Shown here: positions 58,046 through 64,000 of the stretch, piece by piece
Layout of the letters: the number at the start of each line of letters is the position of its first letter
How positions within the stretch are numbered: position 1 is the stretch's first letter
Origin: Pseudoalteromonas sp. T1lg75
GTDB lineage: Bacteria > Pseudomonadota > Gammaproteobacteria > Enterobacterales > Alteromonadaceae
Assembly (NCBI RefSeq): GCF_002964705.1
Contig: NZ_PQCD01000018.1
Span: 9,538 to 73,537 of the forward strand
Length of the DNA: 64,000 bases
Direction of reading: 5' to 3'
Position numbers and translations under genes: made by a program
Notes under the pieces: generated by a model
What the model was told of the DNA's origin: nothing
The model's input: the letters and a program-made list of their open reading frames with translations, nothing else
Databases searched by the model: none

Positions 58046-58978
58046 TTATAGCCCTTCATAGGCTGCCAGTTGCCCCCGCAAATAGTGCTCAACACCGCGG
58101 GCCAGGGCCGATAAATGGTAACCCCCTTCTAAAAACGACACTATGCCCAGCACGCCATGAGCCTTGGCAAACTCGCCGATACGCTGACTGAACCAGGCGT
58201 AATCCTGCTCGACAAATTTGAGGGCCGCCATATCGTCTTCCAAGTGACCGTCGAAGCCGGCGGAGACAAAGATCAGTTGCGGGGCAAAATGAGTTAAGGC
58301 GGGTAGCCACTGACTTTCGACCAGGCGGCGCAAGTCATTGCCATCACTGGCCGGCGGCAGGGGCGACTGGATCAGATTTGACCGCTCTACCGGCTCGGGA
58401 TTGGGATAGAGAGGGTTTTGGAACAAGGAGCACAGCAGTACATTGCGCTCATCGGCAAAGATGTTTTGGGTGCCATCGCCATGGTGCACGTCTATATCTA
58501 AAATAGCGATGCGCTGTATCCCCTGTTGCTGCGCGTAACGCACGGCGATGGCCAGGTTGTTGTAAACGCAAAAACCGGCGCTGTGCTCTCGGCTGGCATG
58601 ATGGCCGGGCGGACGAACCGCACAAAAGCCGGCATCGATATGTCCTGCCAAAACCTCATCCACCGCCGTTAAGCCTGCCCCAACGGCCCGCTCTATGGCC
58701 TGCATGGACTCGGGACACAAGCGCGTATCGCCATCGAGGTCGGCATAACCAATATCCGGGATACATTGTTCTACCAGGGAAACCAACTGCTCCGAATGGA
58801 CACTAAGAAAATCCTTACGCTCGGCCTTACGCGCCTGTAATTGCGCTATTTCCAAGTCCAGGCCACTGGCGAGTAGGCGGTCTTGAATAACATCAAGGCG
58901 AGCGGGCGAGTCGGGATGATCGCTGCCCATTTGGTGGCGGCGACAGGCGGGATGAGTGATAACGGCGATACGGGACAT
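58046..58978 (-). CDS. Histone deacetylase family protein
   Basis: A 310-residue zinc hydrolase of the arginase/deacetylase superfamily. It has R-P-P-G-H-H-A-S, the metal motif D-I-D-V-H-H-G-D-G-T, S-A-G-F-D-G-H and a C-terminal L-E-G-G-Y-H-L. Bacterial members act on acetylated polyamines, small amides or lysines; the substrate here cannot be told. It stands alone between a small unknown gene and a serine hydrolase. Confidence 0.9.
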   Translation of the reverse strand: MSRIAVITHPACRRHQMGSDHPDSPARLDVIQDRLLASGLDLEIAQLQARKAERKDFLSVHSEQLVSLVEQCIPDIGYADLDGDTRLCPESMQAIERAVGAGLTAVDEVLAGHIDAGFCAVRPPGHHASREHSAGFCVYNNLAIAVRYAQQQGIQRIAILDIDVHHGDGTQNIFADERNVLLCSLFQNPLYPNPEPVERSNLIQSPLPPASDGNDLRRLVESQWLPALTHFAPQLIFVSAGFDGHLEDDMAALKFVEQDYAWFSQRIGEFAKAHGVLGIVSFLEGGYHLSALARGVEHYLRGQLAAYEGL

Positions 58979-59015
58979 AGGCTGGCTACATTAAACACTT
59001 TAATCAACAGCTTAA

Positions 59016-59047
59016 CAAAGTCGCAGTGCCTTGACCCTGCGACTTTG
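59016..59047. terminator. Hairpin between the deacetylase and serine hydrolase genes
   Basis: A perfect 11-bp stem, CAAAGTCGCAG (59016-59026) with CTGCGACTTTG (59037-59047), and a 10-nt loop. T tracts are short. It is the likely terminator of the serine hydrolase gene. Confidence 0.6.
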
Positions 59048-59051
59048 GTGT

Positions 59052-59095
59052 TAGCTCGCTAGTAGCTTGCGAGTAGCTCGCTATTAGCTGTGTTC
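59052..59095. repeat. 11-bp tandem repeat
   Basis: Units TAGCTCGCTAG, TAGCTTGCGAG and TAGCTCGCTAT follow one another exactly every 11 bp from 59052, with a decayed fourth unit to 59095. An inverted copy of the core (CTAGCGAG at 59101-59108) covers the stop codon of the serine hydrolase gene. Confidence 0.7.
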
Positions 59096-59100
59096 CATGA

Positions 59101-60657
59101 CTAGCGAGACAACTTTTTCGGGCGTAAATCCAGGTTACGGAAATCAAAGCTAAAATCGGTGACCTCAGTGGAGACGGCATGCATTTTGGCGCTGTGCACC
59201 TTGTTTTGCTCATCCAAAGTAAAGTGAATAAAGGCATCCGCTTCGAGCAGAGGTTCATCCCACTTAACAATAAAGCTGTTGCCGCTGTGATGCTGCAATT
59301 CACCCTTTAAGCGCTTGGTGTGAGTAAAATCGATACGCAGCTTGCCATCGAGTTGCTCGATCACCACATCACCATACCAGGCATCATGAAGAGTCCCGGT
59401 ATAGTAGATAGGCGGTAAGGCGCTTTGGTAGTCCTCAACTAAGGCCGCCTTAGCATTGGCATAGGCCTGCTCCTTGCCTTTGAAGTGACGCTCGGCAAAA
59501 CGCTCAACATAGTCTTTATCTTCAAGTTCCAGAGCTTGTTCAAAGATTTCCTCGGTCACCGCCGAGAGGGCCGCAAAAGCCTGCTGGTTTGACAGCACCA
59601 CGACGCCTAGCTTTTTCTCCGGCAACAGGGAAACCTGCGACACCATACCGAGAATGCCACCACCGTGACCGACGCGTTTATAACCGTGGTAATCGACAAT
59701 AGACCAACCTAAGCCATAGCCGCTGAACTGTTGTCGTGTGGCCGCAAAGGCCGCCTTGCTCACGGGGCGATTAATATGTGGCTGCCACATTTGCTGTTGT
59801 TGCTTAGCGCTAAACAGGGTCTCGCCATTGGCCATGACCCCGGCGTTAAGCTGGGTATTCAACCACAGGCTCATTTCCTTAACGTTAGAAGCAATGGCAC
59901 CGGCACCGCGAAAATCTTCCAGGTAATTGACAAAGAATGGGTGGAGCTTGCCATTTAAAGGAATATGGCCGGTGGCATAGTTGTCGTTATCGTCATCGAT
60001 ACGGGAAAAACCGGCGCGCGACTGTTTCATGCCCAGAGGCGTTAGCATCTTTTGCTCGATAAAGTCCTGCCAGGACATGCCGCTGACGCGCGCAACCACC
60101 TCACCGGCGGTGACAAACATCAGGTTGTTGTAGGCATAGGTGCTGCGAAAGCTGGACTGAGGTTTCAGGTGTTGTAGACCTGCAATGATGTCGTCCACCG
60201 ATTTGTCCGTGTCCGGCCAGATCATCAGATCACCCTGCCCCAGTCCTAAACCACTGCGATGACTAAGCAAGTCGCGAATCGTCATCTCACGCGTGGCGTA
60301 GGCGTCATACAGGCGAAACTCGGGAAGATGGTCTATTACCTTGTCATCCCAGCTTAACTTACCCTGGTCCACCAGCATGGCCAAGGCCGCGCTGGTAAAA
60401 GCCTTGGTATTTGAGGCGATGCCAAACAGGGTCTCCGCGGTCACCGGCTCTTTGCTGTCGAGATGACGTACACCAAAACCCTTGGCATATACCAGCTCCC
60501 CCTCGGCAACCACGGCCACGGCCATGCCTGGCACATCAAAACGAGCCATAGACTGCTCAATGGCGGCGGTAATTTTTTGTTCTTCGAGCTTGGCTTGCGC
60601 CGGGTTATTAAACCCCAGCAGCACGGCACTGCACAGCAGCAACGTTTTAAATTTCAT
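59101..60657 (-). CDS. Serine hydrolase, beta-lactamase family (class C-like)
   Basis: A 518-residue exported protein with a signal peptide (about residues 1-22). The penicillin-binding-protein/beta-lactamase-like domain has the S-x-x-K nucleophile motif at Ser82-Lys85 (A-S-N-T-K-A-F), a Y-N-N motif at Tyr175 and a late H-G-G-G-I-L-G. A C-terminal domain of about 120 residues resembles DUF3471. It is more likely an esterase or peptidase than a true beta-lactamase. AAGGAA precedes the ATG. Confidence 0.9.
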   Translation of the reverse strand: MKFKTLLLCSAVLLGFNNPAQAKLEEQKITAAIEQSMARFDVPGMAVAVVAEGELVYAKGFGVRHLDSKEPVTAETLFGIASNTKAFTSAALAMLVDQGKLSWDDKVIDHLPEFRLYDAYATREMTIRDLLSHRSGLGLGQGDLMIWPDTDKSVDDIIAGLQHLKPQSSFRSTYAYNNLMFVTAGEVVARVSGMSWQDFIEQKMLTPLGMKQSRAGFSRIDDDNDNYATGHIPLNGKLHPFFVNYLEDFRGAGAIASNVKEMSLWLNTQLNAGVMANGETLFSAKQQQQMWQPHINRPVSKAAFAATRQQFSGYGLGWSIVDYHGYKRVGHGGGILGMVSQVSLLPEKKLGVVVLSNQQAFAALSAVTEEIFEQALELEDKDYVERFAERHFKGKEQAYANAKAALVEDYQSALPPIYYTGTLHDAWYGDVVIEQLDGKLRIDFTHTKRLKGELQHHSGNSFIVKWDEPLLEADAFIHFTLDEQNKVHSAKMHAVSTEVTDFSFDFRNLDLRPKKLSR

Positions 60658-60715
60658 TATTATTCCTTGTTGAGTTACTTCTAAATCCTGATCTTTCAGC
60701 AGCGCCTATTGCGCC

Positions 60716-61228
60716 CTAACTGCCACCCTTCTCGACTTGGTCGGCGTGGATCTGCATTTCCCGCAGGTGCCGCTCGCGATTGAGATCCTCAATGCTGGCT
60801 TGGCGGCCAATCTCGGCAATGTAGTGCTGTGGCAGGCTGGCCTCTTGGGCACCACGATACACATGCTGTAAATACCAATCGAACGGCAAGGCCACCTGAT
60901 CCAGGGTGTTGGCAATATAACAGTAGGCCCGAACCTGCTCTTGCTGATCGACTAAGGTCACCTCAATATGCTCAACGTCATAGCGTGGCCCCTCAATTTG
61001 ATGCAGGAACTCCTGCTGCTCAACATCGAGTAACCACACCACACCATACACGCTGGCGTCGCTATCGCGGTGAATGGTGTATTTCCCCGAGCCATCCAGG
61101 CTCAGCATATCAAAGCCCAGACGATAGCCTGGCAAGTGTGCCACTCCCACACGTTGTGCATCGGGCAAGCGCTCGCCAAGACGCTGTGCCGACATATTGG
61201 AACCGAAAGCAAAATAATATTGTGTCAT
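60716..61228 (-). CDS. Gamma-glutamylcyclotransferase-like protein
   Basis: A 170-residue protein starting M-T-Q-Y-Y-F-A-F-G-S-N-M-S, the Y-G-S-N-type substrate loop of the cyclotransferase (BtrG/GGCT) fold. It continues G-Y-R-L-G-F-D, D-G-S-G-K-Y-T-I and V-Y-G-V-V-W, and has an acidic residue in Q-I-E-G-P-R-Y-D. It may release 5-oxoproline from gamma-glutamyl compounds. The start overlaps the LysE gene stop (ATGA), so it is translationally coupled. Confidence 0.85.
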   Translation of the reverse strand: MTQYYFAFGSNMSAQRLGERLPDAQRVGVAHLPGYRLGFDMLSLDGSGKYTIHRDSDASVYGVVWLLDVEQQEFLHQIEGPRYDVEHIEVTLVDQQEQVRAYCYIANTLDQVALPFDWYLQHVYRGAQEASLPQHYIAEIGRQASIEDLNRERHLREMQIHADQVEKGGS

Positions 61229-61851
61229 AACAACACCACCTGAATCGCTAATACTATTAATACCACGCCGATAGCGCGGTCAAACCAGAACCCCTTGGCA
61301 TTAAAAAAGCCGCGAACCTGCTGCTTAGAAAGCAACAGCGACAACAGAGAAAACCAGGCCCAGGTTGCCAAGGCCATATACAGACCATAGCCTAATTGCA
61401 CCATTTTTGGCGTTTGTACCGATACTACTAGGGTAAAGAGCGAGAGAAAAAACAAGGTCGCCTTGGGGTTCAGGGCATTGGTTAAAAAGCCGCGTCTAAA
61501 GGCCACCAGCAAGTTCTGATGCAGCTGCGGTTGCGGCTGAGCCTGCTCAGACTCCCCCGTCGCTGGCTTGCTTCGTAGTGCCTGCACGCCTAAATAACCA
61601 AGGTAGAGAGCGGCCAGATATTTCAGCACCATAAACAAGGTCGGTGCCTGAGAGATCAACAAGGCAACACCGAGCAAACAATAAAAGATATGCACCAGAA
61701 TCCCGGCGCCCACCCCGGCACTGGTAGCCAAACCGTTAGCGCGACCATAACTGACACTGTGTTTGAGTACCACGGCAAAGTCTGGGCCAGGGCTGGCAAC
61801 GGCAAAAAAGTGGGCAATGGCGATGGCGGCGAACTCGGGCCAATAACTCAT
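61225..61851 (-). CDS. LysE-family amino acid exporter
   Basis: A 208-residue membrane protein with about six segments and the family motif S-P-G-P-D-F near residues 20-25. It probably exports an amino acid or derivative (RhtB/LysE type). It overlaps both neighbours by ATGA, within a three-gene unit with the unknown gene upstream and the cyclotransferase downstream. A link between gamma-glutamyl turnover and export is possible but inferred from position only. Confidence 0.88.
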   Translation of the reverse strand: MSYWPEFAAIAIAHFFAVASPGPDFAVVLKHSVSYGRANGLATSAGVGAGILVHIFYCLLGVALLISQAPTLFMVLKYLAALYLGYLGVQALRSKPATGESEQAQPQPQLHQNLLVAFRRGFLTNALNPKATLFFLSLFTLVVSVQTPKMVQLGYGLYMALATWAWFSLLSLLLSKQQVRGFFNAKGFWFDRAIGVVLIVLAIQVVLL

Positions 61852-62633
61852 GCCTGCTCCTTAGTGAGCAGAGATAGCAACAAGGGATCGGGGCTGGTTT
61901 GTGCCAGCGCCTGCAATGTTTTTGTCGCCTTCTTAAAATAGCTACGCAGGTGTCCTTTTAGATGCGCTGCCCCCTTGTCGATGCCCTTAATATGACAAAA
62001 CAGCGCCAACAGAAACACCTGTTGCTGCTCGGACAGCTCACTGGAGCGATTCGCGTAGGGGTTATAACACTTGCCGCACCCACCGCGGAATTGATACACG
62101 GTGTTACTCAGCATAACCCCAAAGCCAAAGAAGCTGGCCAGCACTTCGGTGGCGGCATCCACATATTGCTCACCGCCGGGTGGCAAGTGACCGCCTTGAT
62201 AAATCATGACCCGCGCCATCCCTTGTGCAAAGCTGGCGATCAGATCCTGTGGCTGATTGATCTGTTGCGGGTTATAGGACAGCTGCACCTGGCCATCGTC
62301 ACTGACTAATTGAGCCTGTGGGCCGCGTAAACAATTCGCAAACTCCATACGCGGGAAGCGCTGCGGCTGACTGAGTTCGGGAGCGACCAATACCAGAGGC
62401 CACTTTTCAAGACCAGCGTACTGTTTTACCTGGGTAAAAACCTGCTCCGCCATTTGCGCCACACTGTGACTCTGACCGGCGAAAAACGCATTGGTGGGCA
62501 GCACCAATTGCGTGTGCTGGCGAAAATAATCACCATCGAAATGCTCATAGGCCCATAAAAAGGTATCCAAGAGCCATTGCTGCTCTTGCTCTTGAAGTAA
62601 CGGCGAAGGTTTTAACCAGCTCAACATAGTCAT
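61848..62633 (-). CDS. Conserved-looking protein of unknown function
   Basis: A 261-residue soluble protein with no signal or clear membrane segment. Notable features are a hydrophobic G-F-G-V-M-L-S-N-T-V-Y stretch followed by R-G-G-C-G-K-C-Y-N-P-Y-A-N-R with a C-x-x-C pair (about residue 195), and a basic C-terminal helix. It is the first gene of an ATGA-coupled unit with the LysE exporter and cyclotransferase genes. A second ATG six bases inside (62627) is an equal candidate start. I do not recognise the family. Confidence 0.6.
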   Translation of the reverse strand: MTMLSWLKPSPLLQEQEQQWLLDTFLWAYEHFDGDYFRQHTQLVLPTNAFFAGQSHSVAQMAEQVFTQVKQYAGLEKWPLVLVAPELSQPQRFPRMEFANCLRGPQAQLVSDDGQVQLSYNPQQINQPQDLIASFAQGMARVMIYQGGHLPPGGEQYVDAATEVLASFFGFGVMLSNTVYQFRGGCGKCYNPYANRSSELSEQQQVFLLALFCHIKGIDKGAAHLKGHLRSYFKKATKTLQALAQTSPDPLLLSLLTKEQA

Positions 62634-62765
62634 TTTAATTGCAACTTAAGTTCTTACCTGCAAGCATACCAACTCAGTTAAAAAATAACAGCCGGGTGCG
62701 ATAACACACGCTCGGTGAACAAGGCGCCAAGGCTTCGCTCTATGGGCTTTGCTGAGAGAAACTGG

Positions 62766-62797
62766 CATTTTTATAAAAATGTGCTAAACCAGTTTAG
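62766..62797. promoter_or_regulatory. Two palindromes upstream of the isomerase gene
   Basis: CATTTTTATAAAAATG (62766-62781) is a perfect 16-bp palindrome. CTAAACCAGTTTAG (62784-62797) has 6-bp arms around CA. Both lie within 75 bp of the downstream start codon and could bind dimeric regulators. Confidence 0.35.
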
Positions 62798-62838
62798 TAC
62801 TCACTGGCGCTACTTATGTAATGTTAACGAGTTTTACC

Positions 62839-63168
62839 ATGCCCCATATCATCATAGAACATTCCGAAGACCTGCCGGTGTTACCACAAGTATTAGTGGA
62901 CAAGGTGCACCAGGCCACCTATGCCAGCGGCCTATTCGAACTCGCGACCATCAAAACCCGCGCCATTGCCTACCAACATTATGAATTGGGCGATGGTAAG
63001 GATGGCTTTATCCATATATGTGCCTACATTATGGCCGGGCGCACTCGGGAGCAAAAGCAGCAACTCAGTAGTCAATTACTGGAATGTTTGCGCACCTACT
63101 GCCGCCGTTCAGATTGTTTAAGCGTGGATGTGCGTGATTTAGATCCAGAGATCTATATGAAGTGCTAA
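62839..63168 (+). CDS. 5-carboxymethyl-2-hydroxymuconate delta-isomerase-like protein
   Basis: A 109-residue protein of the CHMI family in the tautomerase superfamily. It starts M-P-H-I-I-I-E-H-S, so removal of Met exposes the catalytic Pro. It continues with L-A-T-I-K-T-R-A-I-A-Y and F-I-H-I-C-A-Y-I-M-A-G-R. No other homoprotocatechuate genes are nearby, so the real substrate is uncertain. The ATG at 62839 is preferred to one 18 bp upstream because the Pro must be residue 2. Its stop overlaps the convergent amidohydrolase stop. Confidence 0.82.
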   Translation: MPHIIIEHSEDLPVLPQVLVDKVHQATYASGLFELATIKTRAIAYQHYELGDGKDGFIHICAYIMAGRTREQKQQLSSQLLECLRTYCRRSDCLSVDVRDLDPEIYMKC

Positions 63169-64000
63169 GCGCCGGGAATCTGTGTCTCGGTGCTGTAAAG
63201 TCGCTGCGCATTAGCACAGGCCAACGCACTAAAATGAGGTAACTCCATGGCTTGGTAACCCTGCCACAGCTCTTCGTAGCTCGTATTGAATAAACAGAGG
63301 GGGAAATTGCTGGCGAGCATGACACGCCGGTATCCCAATTGTGATATGGCCGTGCGAATCACCTTTTGCTGCCAGTTTACATCACCATCCGGGTAAGTAA
63401 TTTCCCAGCCGCAACATTTAAGATAGATATTGTCGCATGCGGCACACAGGATTAGGCCTGCCACCCAGGCATCCCAGGTGTCTGGTGTCACCAAGCCGGC
63501 ATGATTGATCACTATATTCAGCCTTGGGTTGGCCTTGGCATGGGCCACCACAGCCGCCGCTAGCTCGGGCTCGCACAGGCTGAACTGGGCCTCAAAAAGT
63601 AAGCCTTGCGTGGCAAGGTGAGCGAGGTTTTGGCCAACATTTGGGCTTAACAGCCGTTTACCCTCGGACTCTTCGGTGATATCACGAATGCCGCGCAATA
63701 AGGGGAATTTTAACAGCTCCAAAGAAACGGCAAATTGCTCAGGTGCTTGGTCTATGGCCGCATAACTGATTGCCGGCCCCTGGAAGTCTTGCTCTTGCAA
63801 CCAACTTAACTCCCTGCCGGGATGCTGGTTATCGAAGCCAGCCTCAATATGGGCCACGCCCTTGAGTACCCAGCCATCACCGAGTATCAAGTCAGCCCTA
63901 GAGAAGTCACGCTGGATACAGCGCTTTTGTGGCCAAAACGGCGGTCCCTGTTGTTTAAGCCAATAATAATCCCCGCGGGCATAAGCAAAAAAATGCACAT
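63165..64000 (-). CDS. Amidohydrolase-family (TIM-barrel) protein, 5' end outside window
   Basis: At least 277 residues with the frame open to the right edge; the visible start is not real because the sequence opens inside the usual H-x-H metal motif (V-H-F-F-A-Y-A-R-G-D-Y-Y-W-L). Later features are A-H-I-E-A-G-F-D, N-H-A-G-L and A-S-N-F-P, as in the amidohydrolase-2 / COG3618 group of lactonases and decarboxylases. Substrate unknown. It is convergent with the isomerase gene. Confidence 0.8.
   Translation of the reverse strand, partial: VHFFAYARGDYYWLKQQGPPFWPQKRCIQRDFSRADLILGDGWVLKGVAHIEAGFDNQHPGRELSWLQEQDFQGPAISYAAIDQAPEQFAVSLELLKFPLLRGIRDITEESEGKRLLSPNVGQNLAHLATQGLLFEAQFSLCEPELAAAVVAHAKANPRLNIVINHAGLVTPDTWDAWVAGLILCAACDNIYLKCCGWEITYPDGDVNWQQKVIRTAISQLGYRRVMLASNFPLCLFNTSYEELWQGYQAMELPHFSALACANAQRLYSTETQIPGA

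Overview
This is a chromosomal stretch of a marine-type gammaproteobacterium, most likely in the Alteromonadales or a close relative. The placement rests on content and order: an argininosuccinate lyase fused to a GNAT acetyltransferase, a divergent argE / argCBFGH locus, an epd-pgk-fba glycolytic block, the blocks cca..uppP-folK-folB-plsY / tsaD / rpsU-yqeY-dnaG-rpoD and prmA / dusB-fis / purH-purD, and an Lrp-type regulator divergent from putA. I cannot name a genus from sequence alone. No rRNA, tRNA, CRISPR array, insertion sequence or prophage was seen. Almost everything is ordinary housekeeping sequence; the AT-rich left edge (1-962) is the only part that looks accessory.

Layout. 1-1192: two paralogous membrane proteins (the first cut by the window edge) and a small Gln/Thr-rich protein. 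1345-8522: arginine biosynthesis, argCBFGH leftward and argE rightward from a shared control region at 7149-7376. 8599-11744: pstS, phoR and phoB, with Pho boxes before phoB and pstS. 11816-12131: non-coding DNA dense in GATC, with two convergent arrays of a repeated ~20 bp motif. 12181-15621: fba, pgk, epd. 15787-19895: ampE, ampD, a small unknown gene, gpsA, secB, grxC and a yibN-like rhodanese. 20045-24852: gpmI, envC, an S41 protease broken by a frameshift, and a YibQ-like deacetylase. 24926-28417: tkt and metK, divergent. 28464-31401: a START-domain protein, ygiF and ygiM. 31452-36023: an Lrp-type regulator and putA. 36108-38115: gspB (frameshifted) and gspA. 38281-49884: the cca to dusB housekeeping run. 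49911-54220: fis, purH, a lipoprotein methyltransferase and purD. 54376-64000: a DUF2797-like zinc protein, a CBS/PAS/GGDEF protein with an adjoining EAL protein, a deacetylase, a serine hydrolase, small metabolic genes and a partial amidohydrolase.

How the parts work together. The arg genes encode acetylglutamate synthesis (GNAT domain of ArgH), ArgB, ArgC, ArgE and ArgFGH; only argD is absent from the window. Their promoters share an ArgR operator. The argC leader also contains a 12-codon reading frame ending Arg-Arg-stop, directly followed by a terminator-like hairpin and six U residues. This looks like a translation-coupled transcription attenuator and is the most interesting thing in the window. 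PhoB/PhoR sense phosphate limitation and appear to control themselves and pstS. gpmI, epd, pgk, fba and tkt belong to central carbon flow.

Three reading frames (S41 protease, gspB, GGDEF/EAL) are each interrupted by what looks like a single-base indel. These could be real mutations or consensus errors, and raw reads would decide.
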